Notes: generated from the sequence alone by a model not told the origin. Numbered from the stretch's first letter, positions 1 to 8,744 are shown. The stretch: DNA of 64,000 bases from JAVEDQ01 sp963783105 (GCA_963783105.1 CAWAMI010000009.1:62001-126000), one strand, 5' to 3'. Numbers and translations: made by a program.

Positions 1-516
1 CCGCACGTGCAGCGGGCGCGGCGCCTGGTCTGGATCGCCGCGACCGCGCTGGCGACCCTTCTCCTCGCGCTGATCCTCGGCGGCATGTGGCTGCTGGTCC
101 ACCTGGCCTGCGACGTCGCCCTGGTCGCCTACCTGCGTCACCTGCGCGGCATCGCGGTGCGGCAGCAGGAGGCCCGCCGCGCGAGGCGGGCGCCGGCGCC
201 GCACACCGAGACCGCGCGTGAGTCCCGGCGGGAGGCTCCGGCCGCCCGGACCTCCGCTCCGGCTCCCCGTGCGAGCCGTCGCATCGCCGAGGTGCGGGCC
301 CGGGTCGAGGAGAAGCGGGTGACGGTTCCCGCCGGCGCGCCGGACGAGCCGGAGCTCACCGACGAGGCGTCGGTCGCCGCGTCGCCCGCGGTCTCCGCGA
401 GCGCGCCGACGGCCCGCAGCCGCATGCGTCCCGCGCCTCAGGTCATCGACCTGACCGAGGGCTCCCTCGCCGACGACTGCCCGACCACGGAGCTGATGGC
501 GGCGCGGGCGGTCTGA
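1..516 (+). CDS. Membrane protein, 3' part (possible GlpR/SepX family)
   Basis: The reading frame is open to the left edge, so the true start may lie outside the window; a GTG at 7 is the first in-frame start seen. The visible part has one strong membrane helix (about residues 10-40 from that GTG). A short basic stretch (AYLRHLRGIAVRQQEARRAR) follows, then a long Ala/Pro/Arg-rich, probably disordered tail ending in an acidic patch. This layout resembles the C-terminal half of actinobacterial GlpR/SepX cell-division membrane proteins, and the locus resembles the Rv0996 neighbourhood of mycobacteria. The family assignment is an inference from layout and context; no diagnostic motif was found. 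Confidence 0.5.
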   Translation, partial: PHVQRARRLVWIAATALATLLLALILGGMWLLVHLACDVALVAYLRHLRGIAVRQQEARRARRAPAPHTETARESRREAPAARTSAPAPRASRRIAEVRARVEEKRVTVPAGAPDEPELTDEASVAASPAVSASAPTARSRMRPAPQVIDLTEGSLADDCPTTELMAARAV

Positions 517-581
517 GCGCCGGCGCCGGACGTCGTCCCGGCGGTTGGCGACGGGACAGACCCGGCCCAGCCGTCGAGGGT

Positions 582-1043
582 CTAGTCCTCGATGACGTCC
601 AGCCCCTGCTCCCGCAGCCGGGCCAGGGAGTCCAACATCCCCTGCAGGACCTCGGGCGCATGGCCCTCCCAGTCCGTCACCTCGGCGACGACCCGGAGGG
701 GGTGCCGGGTCCGGTAGGACCGCGTGGGATTGCCGGGGAACCGCTTGTTGGTGACGTTCGGGTCGTCCTCGAACGGACCCAGCGGTTCCACGACATAGAT
801 GCGTCCGCGGTCCTCGATCCCGGCCAGGGCCGTCCCCAGCTCGGCGCCCCAGGCGGCGGTCTCGACGAGCGCGGTGAAGTAGATGTTGTTCGAGACCCGG
901 CGCTCCTGGAAGTTGGAGCCGAAGCCCGGGACGAGCTCGTCGCCGACCGCGAGCACGGCCTTCGTGCCGTGGTAGAACGGCCCGTCGACGTGGGCGCAGC
1001 TGTCGTAGGTCACCGGGACGTGGGTGCTGCCGTCCTCGCTCAT
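582..1043 (-). CDS. arr: Rifampin ADP-ribosyltransferase Arr
   Basis: This 153-residue protein is the usual full length of Arr, which transfers ADP-ribose from NAD+ to rifamycins and inactivates them. The Arr hallmarks are present: YHGTK near residue 24, a PGFGSN turn, NNIYFTA around 52-58, and the block GRIYVVEPLGPFEDDPN followed by FPGNPTRSYRTRHPLRVV. By comparison with Mycobacterium smegmatis Arr, His25, Tyr55 and an Asp near 93 match the described active-site residues. It is a single gene convergent with the preceding membrane protein gene, with no mobile element next to it. It therefore looks like an intrinsic chromosomal Arr, as is common in actinobacteria. Confidence 0.95.
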   Translation of the reverse strand: MSEDGSTHVPVTYDSCAHVDGPFYHGTKAVLAVGDELVPGFGSNFQERRVSNNIYFTALVETAAWGAELGTALAGIEDRGRIYVVEPLGPFEDDPNVTNKRFPGNPTRSYRTRHPLRVVAEVTDWEGHAPEVLQGMLDSLARLREQGLDVIED

Positions 1044-1146
1044 GGACCCAGCCTGCCGCAGGGTGGTCCGCCTGTGCCGGAACCGTCGGGCGCCTCGTCA
1101 CCGGCCGTCCGGGGGTGGCCTGCGTGATAGCTTCAAGGGGCTCGAC

Positions 1147-1223
1147 GGGGGTGTAGCTCAGCCTGGTAGAGCGCCTCCCTCGCACGGAGGAGGCCAGGGG
1201 TTCGAGTCCCCTCACCTCCACCA
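1147..1223 (+). tRNA. tRNA-Ala (anticodon CGC)
   Basis: A full cloverleaf can be folded. The acceptor GGGGGTG (1147-1153) pairs with CACCTCC (1213-1219), and the anticodon stem CCTCC/GGAGG encloses loop CTCGCAC, giving anticodon CGC, which reads GCG (Ala). The T arm contains GGTTCGAGTCC. The discriminator is A1220 and the CCA end is encoded (1221-1223). A strong hairpin terminator follows about 60 bases later. Confidence 0.95.
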
Positions 1224-1281
1224 TCAGCGGCTAACCGATGGTCAGGCATCTAGCTGACCGATGGTCGCTGCGAACGACGAA

Positions 1282-1324
1282 AACGGCCCCGCCGAACCCT
1301 GGGACAGGGTCGGACGGGGCCGTT
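1282..1324 (+). terminator. Hairpin terminator after tRNA-Ala
   Basis: The arms AACGGCCCC (1282-1290) and GGGGCCGTT (1316-1324) pair perfectly, with a second inner stem (CCGAACCCT/AGGGTCGG) stacked inside. The run AAAA before the left arm and TTGT after the right arm make it usable in both directions, downstream of the tRNA and of the minus-strand TA operon. Confidence 0.8.
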
Positions 1325-1518
1325 GTCGTGCGGTGCCCGTCTGGCGGGTGGCGAGCGGGTCGCGTCGGCCAGGTGGCGGCGCTTCAGCGACCGTTTCCGG
1401 GCAGGCGAAGGCCCCGGAGCGGCGCAGATGGCCGGTCCGGGGCGCGCGGAAGGCGCGCGGGTGCTGCGGAGGGCGGCCGGTCGGCCGGCCGGTGGCCCGT
1501 CGCCAGATGATCAGACCG

Positions 1519-1896
1519 TCAACGTCGCCGGCCGCGTACCCGTTCGCTGCTCTTGGGGTGTCCGGGGGAGACGTCGTCGATGAGCACACGCCCGGCCGTC
1601 TTGCCGGATGACGTGTGGTCGACGAAGTACCAGATGCGGGCTCCGTCGGTCAGCTTGTACTGCCAGCGGACCAGCTGGCGGCCCTGGTAGGTGCCGGTGG
1701 CGAGGTCGCCCTTCATCGGGTACTGGCGATCGCTCTGCTCCTCGGGGCTGATCGTCAGCCGCTGCCAGGCCCCGACGGACGCGTTGCGGGCCGTGGCCAG
1801 CATGTCGCGCCAGCCCTTCTCCGCACGGCTGTTGGTCAGGACAATCTCGTACTCGGTCTTGCGGAGCGGGCGGGGCAGCGGCTGCTCGCGGCTCAC
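1519..1896 (-). CDS. RelE/YoeB-like toxin of a type II toxin-antitoxin pair
   Basis: The gene encodes 125 residues with a GTG start chosen because GTGA overlaps the stop of the upstream antitoxin gene, the usual arrangement for a translationally coupled pair. The C-terminal part reads GRQLVRWQYKLTDGARIWYFVD followed by ILIDDVSPGHPK-like text. This resembles the last strands of RelE/YoeB-type ribosome-dependent RNases, with an Arg-Tyr-aromatic end and a His-Pro tail. The N-terminal half (TNSRAEKGWRDMLATARNASVGAWQRL) is helical, as in Txe/YoeB relatives. Function is inferred from partial similarity, small size and pairing; catalytic residues cannot be assigned with certainty. It is co-transcribed with the next gene from the promoter at 2383-2411. 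Confidence 0.65.
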   Translation of the reverse strand: MSREQPLPRPLRKTEYEIVLTNSRAEKGWRDMLATARNASVGAWQRLTISPEEQSDRQYPMKGDLATGTYQGRQLVRWQYKLTDGARIWYFVDHTSSGKTAGRVLIDDVSPGHPKSSERVRGRRR

Positions 1897-2375
1897 TGGG
1901 CAGCGGAGGAGAAGGCCTCGTCGAGCGGGGAGGGGGCAGGAATCGCCTCGCTGGTCGGGGTCTGAAGCTGTGCCAGCAGCTGCGGGTCCGCGTAGACCTC
2001 GGCCGTAGCCCGCCACGCCTCGATCATCTGGTCGAACGCGGTGAAGCGGTCCACGGTCGCGCTGGCACGGAGCACGCGGAAGAATTCGTCGATGAACGCC
2101 GCGCGTTCATGCTGTGGCAGGAACTCCAGCCACGGGTACTCGTCACCGAGCGAGTCCGTCAGGGCCGCGGCGAGGTCGTGGTTGGCCAGCGCGTGCGCGA
2201 GCAGGTGTGCCACCGCGGAGACGGCGTGCCGGTCCGCTGCCCGCCGCCGGACCGATGACAGCACCAGCGGCTCGCCGCCGCGCTGCGAGAGCAGCACCTC
2301 GCCGTCAGCCAGCGAGTCCACGACGGGTCGGTAGTCCCGCACGAAGCTGGACAGCGGAATGGGCGCATCAGCCAT
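1893..2375 (-). CDS. Phd/YefM-like antitoxin with C-terminal extension
   Basis: The protein is 160 residues from the ATG at 2375. An upstream ATG at 2384 overlaps the -10 box, so 2375, about one base after the expected transcription start, is preferred and implies a leaderless mRNA. The first 45 residues (IPLSSFVRDYRPVVDSLADGEVLLSQRGGEPLVL...) resemble the N-terminal DNA-binding fold of Phd/YefM antitoxins. The helical remainder (about 60-160) is longer than in typical 80-90 residue antitoxins and includes a segment like DRFTAFDQMIEAWRATAEVY, seen in actinobacterial DUF6247-type proteins. It probably neutralises the toxin encoded immediately downstream and represses the shared promoter. Assignment rests on fold-like resemblance and operon structure. 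Confidence 0.6.
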   Translation of the reverse strand: MADAPIPLSSFVRDYRPVVDSLADGEVLLSQRGGEPLVLSSVRRRAADRHAVSAVAHLLAHALANHDLAAALTDSLGDEYPWLEFLPQHERAAFIDEFFRVLRASATVDRFTAFDQMIEAWRATAEVYADPQLLAQLQTPTSEAIPAPSPLDEAFSSAAQ

Positions 2376-2382
2376 GGCCACC

Positions 2383-2411
2383 ATAGTTCTGCGAAACCGC
2401 AGAAGTGTCAA
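2383..2411 (-). promoter_or_regulatory. TA operon promoter with palindromic operator in the spacer
   Basis: On the minus strand, TTGACA (2411-2406) is followed by exactly 17 bases and AACTAT (2388-2383). The spacer region holds an inverted repeat TTCTGCG-N4-CGCAGAA (2387-2404), placed where a bound repressor would block RNA polymerase. The antitoxin ATG lies 8 bases past the -10 box. This is the expected layout of an autoregulated toxin-antitoxin promoter. Confidence 0.7.
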
Positions 2412-2696
2412 GGAGTCCCGACGTTGGCATCCAAGCGGCCAGTCTCCGTGCTCGCGCCGACCGTTCGGTGATGACTACCCAGCGTCGAGCGTGCCGGCGA
2501 CCAGGCGTGCCGAGACCCAACCGTCCAAGTAACGGCGTCCCTGCGTCCAAGTGCTTGCCCCGCCGGTCCGCCTCGGCACAGGTCAGAGCATCGGTTAGCA
2601 TCCCACCATCTCGACGGCTCGCGGACGTGAGTCATGCCCGCCCGAGGCCGCCATCCTTCGCGCCGGCCAACGACCTCTGGTGGAGAACAACCGCCG

Positions 2697-3854
2697 ATGA
2701 AGCCGCTGACCTCTGTGCCGATCGCAGCGGAACTGGTGCGCGGTGCGGTCGAGCTCGTGGTCACCGAGCGTGGCGTCCAGCCGTACCGCCTGCCGGAGGC
2801 GGCCCGGGCGCGAGCTGACGCGCAGGTACTCAACGCGGCGTCGTGCCCCGCCGCAATCCGACTGGTGATGCGCACGGCGGCAACCGTGATCGAGGTCGAT
2901 GCCTACCGCACGACCACCTCGTTCAAGGGCATGCCGCCTCGTCCGGACGGGCGCTACGACCTCATCGTCGACGGCGCGTTGCTCGACTCCCAGGCGTCGT
3001 CCGGCGGACGTGCGGTCGTTCTCGACCTCGACACCGGGGGTGCGGAGACCCGTGAGGGTCCGGTGGGCACGGTGCGCTTCGCAGGGCTGGGAGGGCATGA
3101 CAAGAACGTCGAGATCTGGCTGCCGCACCACGAACCCACCGAACTCGTCGCACTCCGGGCCGACGCAGGCGTTGCGCCCAGTCCGCCGGACGGGCGCCGC
3201 ACCTGGTTGCACCACGGCAGCTCGATCAGCCAGGGATCGAACGCCGCCTCCCCGAGTACGACGTGGGCGGCGCTCGCCGCGGCGGCCGGCGGCGTGGACC
3301 TCGTCAACCTCGGCTTCAGCGGCGGAATGATGCTCGACCCGTTCGTCGCCCGGGCGATGCGGGACCTGCCGGCCGACCTCATCAGCGTCAAGATCGGCAT
3401 CAACATCGTGGGTGGCGATGTGATGCGTCGGCGTGCCTTCGCCCCAGCGGTGCACGGCTTCCTCGACACGATCCGCGACCGCCACTCGACGACGCCACTG
3501 CTCGTCGTCGGCCCCATCCTGTGCCCGATCCACGAGACCACCCCGGGCCCCGGCCTACCTGACTTCACCGACGGCACCGTCCGGTTCAAGGCGGCCGGGA
3601 ACCCGGCCGAGGTCGTCGACGGCCCGCTCGGCAAGCTGGCGCTTCAGGTGGTGCGCGACGAGCTCGCCCGCATCGTGGCCGACCGTTCGGGCGATCCGAA
3701 CCTGCACCTCCTCGACGGCCTCTCGCTCTACGGCGAGGCCGACGCCACGACGCTTCCCTTGCCGGACCGACTGCACCCGGACCCCGCCACCCACCGGTTG
3801 ATGGCCGAGCGTTTCGTCGCCCAGGCGTTCGGCCCGGCGGGCCCGTTCGCCTGA
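2697..3854 (+). CDS. SGNH/GDSL-family hydrolase (esterase or lipase-like)
   Basis: From the ATG at 2697, preceded by a purine-rich GGTGGAG, the protein has 385 residues. The N-terminal ~165 residues form a beta-rich domain (SFKGMPPRPDGRYDLIVDGALL), followed by an SGNH domain. Block I is HHGSSISQG (nucleophile Ser175), the Gly block is LGFSGG (206-210), block III is IGINIVGGD (Asn236), and block V is DRLHPD (Asp357/His360). The catalytic set is thus complete. Such two-domain enzymes usually hydrolyse acyl or acetyl esters; the substrate is unknown. There is no signal peptide, so it is likely cytoplasmic. It is convergent with the lipoprotein hydrolase at 4156-5118. Confidence 0.85.
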   Translation: MKPLTSVPIAAELVRGAVELVVTERGVQPYRLPEAARARADAQVLNAASCPAAIRLVMRTAATVIEVDAYRTTTSFKGMPPRPDGRYDLIVDGALLDSQASSGGRAVVLDLDTGGAETREGPVGTVRFAGLGGHDKNVEIWLPHHEPTELVALRADAGVAPSPPDGRRTWLHHGSSISQGSNAASPSTTWAALAAAAGGVDLVNLGFSGGMMLDPFVARAMRDLPADLISVKIGINIVGGDVMRRRAFAPAVHGFLDTIRDRHSTTPLLVVGPILCPIHETTPGPGLPDFTDGTVRFKAAGNPAEVVDGPLGKLALQVVRDELARIVADRSGDPNLHLLDGLSLYGEADATTLPLPDRLHPDPATHRLMAERFVAQAFGPAGPFA

Positions 3855-4155
3855 TCCGAGGCGGCCACCACGGCCCGGGCCCCGGGGGACGCGCGGTGAC
3901 GTGGTTCGCAGGCCGTCGAGCGGATGCGGGCGAAGACCGATCGGCCGTGCGCTTATCGGTGCCCGTGCTATTCGCTCTAAGGGCTGCAGTCTCAAGGCTC
4001 GTTCTCCGATAACCTGGCGCCTATTTCCAGGCCGGGTGTCAGCCGAGAATGAGCCTCTGCTTGTGGCCGTCGTCGGGGCGCACGTCGTTTTTCACGCCAA
4101 CCCGCCTGGCGGATCGGGGCACTCGAACTCCCGGCGAGCAGCTGCCGGGACCGGG
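3855..4155. other. Gene-free convergent stretch
   Basis: About 300 bases lie between two convergent hydrolase genes. No convincing coding frame, tRNA or strong hairpin was seen, and composition is somewhat less GC-rich near 3960-4080 than in the flanking genes. Confidence 0.5.
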
Positions 4156-5118
4156 TCAGGCGGTCACACCGAGCGGCAGGCGGCGCACCGGAACCTCGGG
4201 TAGCGGCTGGGTGCGCTGTGAGGGTGCCATCGACGGAGGTGCCATGTAGTGCCGCAGAAACGCGAGGGACTCGTTCCACACCTGGGGTGTCCATGTCGCC
4301 CCGTGCCCGAAGTCGGGGTAAACGGTCAACTGGGCGGACGTGCCCCGCGAGAGCAGGGCGGCGTTCATGATTTGCCCCTGCGACAAAGGCACGATGTCGC
4401 GGGCGAAGAAGGTCTGCAGCGTGGGCGGCAAGGCCGAGGAGACGTTCAGCGCGGGGGAGGCGGCTCGATATCTGGTCGGGCAGGCGGCGTAGCTGCAATG
4501 GAGCAGGTACTCCGGAATGATCGCGGTGAGCTGGTTGTAGTAGTAGCACTCGCTCCCGAGGCAGGCGGGCTGCGGATGGGTCATCCAGGCGACGAGATCG
4601 GTGGGACCGCTCCAGCTCACCAACGCCGCCGGGCGTTCGGTGGGCAGCATCGCCTCGGCCGCGGCGAGCGCGATGTGTCCGCCCGCGCTCTCTCCCGCCA
4701 GCGCGAGGTATCGCACGTTGAGGTGGTAGGTCGAGGCGTTGTTGCGCAGTGCCCGCCAGGCGCTCAGGACATCCTGCTGCTGCGCAGGCCAGGCGTTGCT
4801 CGTCGCCGTGGCCAGCCGGTAGTCGACGGTGGCCGCGACGTAGCCTTCGTCCGCGAGCTGGATCGCGGGCTCGGTGAAGCGGTCGCGATCGCCGCCGGTC
4901 CAACCGCCGCCGTGCACGAGCATGACGCCGCCCCGTGTAGCAGAGGGCGTGTCCCGCCAGTAGACGCTGTAGACCGAGTCGCCCGACGTCACCGTTTGCG
5001 TGTGCATTCCTGGATGGCCGGGAACCGAGCTGATCGGCGGGGCGGATGCGCAGGCGCCGAGCCCAACCGCGGTGATCACGCCGATCAGGAGGATCGCCAA
5101 CCATCGCCGCTGCGACAC
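4156..5118 (-). CDS. Secreted lipoprotein of the alpha/beta-hydrolase (HSL-like esterase) fold
   Basis: The protein has 320 residues. The N-terminus is a lipoprotein signal (hydrophobic 6-19, lipobox LGAC with Cys22), so it is probably anchored outside the membrane. The HSL/carboxylesterase motifs are intact: oxyanion-hole HGGGW at 69-73, nucleophile elbow GESAGG with Ser144, and a terminal His272 in DFGHGATW. Several cysteines in the cap region (CLGSECYYY, HCSYAACP) could form disulfides, consistent with export. The family hydrolyses small esters or lipids; the substrate is not predictable. The start MSQRRW is supported by the signal peptide. Confidence 0.85.
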   Translation of the reverse strand: MSQRRWLAILLIGVITAVGLGACASAPPISSVPGHPGMHTQTVTSGDSVYSVYWRDTPSATRGGVMLVHGGGWTGGDRDRFTEPAIQLADEGYVAATVDYRLATATSNAWPAQQQDVLSAWRALRNNASTYHLNVRYLALAGESAGGHIALAAAEAMLPTERPAALVSWSGPTDLVAWMTHPQPACLGSECYYYNQLTAIIPEYLLHCSYAACPTRYRAASPALNVSSALPPTLQTFFARDIVPLSQGQIMNAALLSRGTSAQLTVYPDFGHGATWTPQVWNESLAFLRHYMAPPSMAPSQRTQPLPEVPVRRLPLGVTA

Positions 5119-5613
5119 GCCGTTACCACCATTCGTTCATGAGGCAGAGACAACGACAACGCGTTACTTCTGCAGCCATGGAAAGCTTGCGCTTGAACCC
5201 TCTTCAAGAACGGCTGGATCTTGTGTCGAGGTCAGCCTGTATTCAGACGAATTCATTATCCTCCGATTGCCATATGGGGTGCGGCGAACGGGCGAATCGG
5301 GCTCGTTCAGGTTCGATGGAGACGACGCTGAGCGATTCCTTATGACCCAGGGGAGTCCGCTCGACAACGAGCGGCGAACGTCCGACGCCTGCGCTATGTG
5401 AAGACGCCGGACGAGCTCGAGGCAGGACGAGAAGCACCGGCCTCGACGGGAGGCGGCGCACCATTCGTGCTGCGACGGCGGTGCCGAGTGCTCCCGCACT
5501 CCGCTCGCCCGCAGGCTCGCGTGGCGCTTGCCCGGCTGCTGGCTGCCTGCCACCACGAGCGGCCGGTCGCCCGGCACAGACGAGGGCGTCAGCCGTCGCT
5601 GGCTTTGGCATGA
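5119..5613. other. Gene-free region with lower GC
   Basis: Roughly 495 bases lie between the starts of the lipoprotein gene and the end of the phosphatase gene. The part at 5140-5350 is visibly AT-richer than its surroundings. Only short frames without family resemblance occur. It may hold the lipoprotein promoter; no clear -35/-10 pair was identified. Confidence 0.45.
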
Positions 5614-7815
5614 CTAGCCGCCAGGCGCTCGGGCCGCGATGAGCGCGACGTCATCGGGCGCCGGATCGTCGGCCAGCATGACCGCCAGCAGGTGGTCGCA
5701 GAGCGCCTCCACCGCGGCGGGCCCGGCGGCCAGTTGCGCGCCGAGCTCGCGCACCCCTGCGTCGAGCGCCCGGTCGCGCCGCTCGATGAGTCCGTCCGTG
5801 TAGAGCAGCACCGTGCTGCCCCCGTCGAGCAGCTGGCTGCTCGTCGCGCAGCGCGCGCCCGACAGCACGCCCAGCGGCGGGCCCGGCACGAGGGCCACCT
5901 CGGCCACCTCCGCGGCCTCGGCCGCACCCGGCCCGCCGGCGTCATCGGTCAGCGGCGCCCGGACAAAAGGCGGCGGATGCCCGGCGCTCGCCGCCCGGAG
6001 CATGGAGTTGCGGGGATCGAGCTGCACGAAGCAGCAGGTGACCAGCGTTTCTGCCGAACCGTGGATCAGCTCGTACACCGCCTGGTTGAGCCGGGCAAGG
6101 ACCGTCGCCGGGTCGGCGCCCGCCCGCGCTTCGGCTCTGCCGAGAGCCCGCACCTGGCCCATCAGCGCCGCCGCGGTCACACCGTGGCCGGCCACGTCCC
6201 CGATGAGCAGGCCGAGCTGCCGGCCGGGCAGCGGGAACGCGTCGTACCAGTCGCCGCCGACCAGCGCCGCCGTCCCGGCGGGCCGATACCGCGCCGCCAG
6301 CCGCCAGCCGCGCAGACGCGGGAGTCGGTAGGGCAACAAGCCGCGCTGCACCGTCTCGGCGATCTGCCGCTGCTCGTCGGCGAGCCTGGCGCGTTCCAGC
6401 GCTCCTGCGGACAGGTCGGCGATGAGCTGCATGCGGCGCACCTCGTCGGGCGTGAACCGGCGAGGATCGTGCCAGGCGAAACCCACCGCACCGAGCGGTC
6501 GGCCGTCGACCTGCAGCAGCAGATTCGCCCACGCCTGCTGGGGCACCTGGACGTCGGCGAGGGACGGGTAACGCCGGTCCCGTTCTTCGAAGGAGGACAG
6601 CAGGACGGGCTGCCCGGTGGCGAACAGCTCTCTCGACGGCAACGGATCGTCCACCGAGTAGCGGGCGAAGCGCGTGGTGACTTCGTCGGGCGTCCCCGGG
6701 CTGGCGTCGCGCATGGTCAGCATGCGCGTGGCGGGATCGTAGGTGGAGACGTTGGCGATCGACGCGCCGAGCAGCGCGGCCCCTTCGTTCGCCAGGATGC
6801 GCGCGACGTCGTCGACCCCGGTGGCCACGACGAGCAGCGCGGCCAGGGCCTGCAGCTGCTGGGCCTGCAGGCGCTCGACGCGCTCGTCGTCGGCCCGCCT
6901 GGCCCGGTCGACCGCGACGGCGCACTGGCCGGCCAGCGCGGTCAGCAGCCGGCGGTCCCCGTCCGACATCGCGCCGGGCTCGACGAACAGCACGGTGAAG
7001 AAGCCGAGCCGCAGCGCCCCGACCTGAAGGGGCTCGATCGCCACCGCCTGATAGGGGGTTTTCTGCACCACCACGACCGCGTCGGGGAACTCGGCCGCCA
7101 GCGCGGCCTGGTCCGGGTAGTAGCGCGGGCGTCCGTCCCGGGTCACCGCCGCGCCGGGCAGCGGAGCCTGCAGCGGCAGGTCCTGGAAGGAGGCGGCGAT
7201 CGTCGGCGGCAGGCCGTCGGTGGTCGCGCGCAGCACGTTCCCTTCGGGTGTGAGCAGGCCGACGGACGCCGCGGCGGCGGCCACCGCCGAACGGGCCTCG
7301 GTGAGCGCCACCCGCACCACCTCGTCCAGCGACCCGGCCTCGGACAGCGCCGCGGTCACCGACTGCAGAGCCGAGATCCGCGCGCTCTCCCGCTGGTGCT
7401 CGGTGACGTCTGAGATCGTGAGCGCGAGGCCGGCGGGTTCTCCTCGCTCGTCCGGTACCGGACGGATGCCGACCTGCCAGGAGTCGATCGGGCTCGGCCC
7501 CGCGCGGTCCGGGCCGTCCACCTGCAGCTCGGATGGTCTTCCGTCGGCGAGCGCTGCGCGGCAGGCCCGCTCCAGCTGCTCCGCGGGGGCGGGGAACATC
7601 TCGCGCAGCGGACGACCGAGCGCGGAGTCTCCGCGGAACCCAACCGCTCTCGCGATCGCGTGCATCGCCGGGTTGTGGAACGTCACCCGCAACTCGACGT
7701 CGACGGTTGCCAGCCCGGTGGGAGCGGAGTCGATCAGCGTGTCGCGCAGACGTTGCGCTTCCGTCCCGGGCACGGTCGACGCCCGAGACCCGGACAGCTC
7801 GGGTTCGACGGTCAC
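5614..7815 (-). CDS. PAS-GAF-GAF-SpoIIE (PP2C) serine phosphatase
   Basis: This 733-residue multidomain signalling protein has a PAS domain at about 22-145 (DSAPTGLATVDVELRVTFHNPAM ... ISDVTEHQ). Two GAF domains follow at about 150-310 and 325-480, then a SpoIIE-type PP2C phosphatase at about 500-725. The metal-binding phosphatase motifs are present: GGDWYDAF, IGDVAGHG, LYTDGLIERR and PDDVALI. Such proteins dephosphorylate anti-anti-sigma (STAS) factors in partner-switching control of alternative sigma factors in response to sensory input. No kinase or STAS partner is encoded nearby, so its partner is elsewhere. It has no membrane helices and is probably soluble. Confidence 0.93.
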   Translation of the reverse strand: MTVEPELSGSRASTVPGTEAQRLRDTLIDSAPTGLATVDVELRVTFHNPAMHAIARAVGFRGDSALGRPLREMFPAPAEQLERACRAALADGRPSELQVDGPDRAGPSPIDSWQVGIRPVPDERGEPAGLALTISDVTEHQRESARISALQSVTAALSEAGSLDEVVRVALTEARSAVAAAAASVGLLTPEGNVLRATTDGLPPTIAASFQDLPLQAPLPGAAVTRDGRPRYYPDQAALAAEFPDAVVVVQKTPYQAVAIEPLQVGALRLGFFTVLFVEPGAMSDGDRRLLTALAGQCAVAVDRARRADDERVERLQAQQLQALAALLVVATGVDDVARILANEGAALLGASIANVSTYDPATRMLTMRDASPGTPDEVTTRFARYSVDDPLPSRELFATGQPVLLSSFEERDRRYPSLADVQVPQQAWANLLLQVDGRPLGAVGFAWHDPRRFTPDEVRRMQLIADLSAGALERARLADEQRQIAETVQRGLLPYRLPRLRGWRLAARYRPAGTAALVGGDWYDAFPLPGRQLGLLIGDVAGHGVTAAALMGQVRALGRAEARAGADPATVLARLNQAVYELIHGSAETLVTCCFVQLDPRNSMLRAASAGHPPPFVRAPLTDDAGGPGAAEAAEVAEVALVPGPPLGVLSGARCATSSQLLDGGSTVLLYTDGLIERRDRALDAGVRELGAQLAAGPAAVEALCDHLLAVMLADDPAPDDVALIAARAPGG

Positions 7816-7892
7816 GGCGCCTCCTCAGCCCTCTCGCGACGCCCCGTTCGGTGCGGCACGGTACGCCGACGGGCCAGCCCGGAGCACGGGTC

Positions 7893-8591
7893 TCAGGGCT
7901 CCTCCCCGGGATCACGTCCCTCGACGGCTCCCCGCCGGCGCAGGGCTCGGTAGATGGTGCGGCTCGGGATGGCCTGGTAGACCGCCGCGAGCAGCAGCAC
8001 GGCGACCGCGATCTGAGGAGTCAGCAGCCCGACCGCCACGGCGACTGCATAGACGCCGAGCACCGGCGTGAGGGTCAGGTTGCGTGACGCGATCTGTTCG
8101 TCCGTGATCTCCTCGCGGACGAGGCGATGTCCTTCGGAGGCGTAGAACCAGAGCACCCTGAGCACGGCGCTGATCGCCATGAAGGTCAGCGTGTATACGA
8201 CAACGGCTACCCGCTCCGGCCCGGCTTCCGTGAAGAACTCCGCGACCAACTTGGTCGGGAACGGCAGGAACGCGACGAAGAACAGGAGCAGCAGGTTCAG
8301 GCGCAGGAAGACCTCGTCGACCCCGCGCAGCGTGCGCGTGATCCCGTAATGCAGGATCCAGACGGTTCCGATCGTGAAGAAGCTGATGCCGTACGCGAGG
8401 AACGAGGGCCACTCGTGCCCGAGGCCGCGGAGCAGGCTCTCGTCGCCCGTCAACACGGGCGTCGCGATCTCCAGCACCAGCAACGTCGCCGCTATCGCGA
8501 ACACCCCGTCGCCGAAGGCCTCCAGCCGGCCCGGAGGGTGCAGCGCGCGGCGAGCCGACGGGGGCGTTGCCCGCGCCCTGGGATCCGTCAT
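7893..8591 (-). CDS. TMEM175/DUF1211-family potassium channel-like membrane protein
   Basis: The protein has 232 residues with about six membrane helices. The family signature is near the N-terminus: RLEAFGDGVFAIAATLLVLEI (about residues 22-42), equivalent to the FSDGVFAIA(x)TLLVL pore helix of bacterial TMEM175 channels. Later segments (GYGISFFTIGTVWILHY-like, FVAFLPFPTKLV) also fit the family, whose members form leaky K+ channels. It lies between the phosphatase gene and phoD, all on the minus strand but with gaps of 77 and 153 bases, so an operon is not certain. Confidence 0.85.
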   Translation of the reverse strand: MTDPRARATPPSARRALHPPGRLEAFGDGVFAIAATLLVLEIATPVLTGDESLLRGLGHEWPSFLAYGISFFTIGTVWILHYGITRTLRGVDEVFLRLNLLLLFFVAFLPFPTKLVAEFFTEAGPERVAVVVYTLTFMAISAVLRVLWFYASEGHRLVREEITDEQIASRNLTLTPVLGVYAVAVAVGLLTPQIAVAVLLLAAVYQAIPSRTIYRALRRRGAVEGRDPGEEP

Positions 8592-8744
8592 CGCGTCTCC
8601 GTGGCCGTCGCGGCGGCGGCGCGGCTCCCGTTCGTGGAGCTTCCCGGGTCCGCCGTGGACAGGCTTTCCGAGACCTCGTGGGGGTGGCTTCGTCCCATCC
8701 GGGTGAAGCGCAACGATGAGCGTCCCGAGGACGTCCTGCGGGCG

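Noticed and set aside
2412..2696. Short minus-strand ORF upstream of the TA module
   Set aside because: Arg/Ala-rich translation without resemblance, no ribosome site, and it overlaps the strong TA promoter region.
5692..7413. Long plus-strand ORF opposite the PP2C phosphatase gene
   Set aside because: Antisense shadow: His/Arg/Gly-rich translation without domains, while the minus strand encodes clear PAS, GAF and PP2C motifs.
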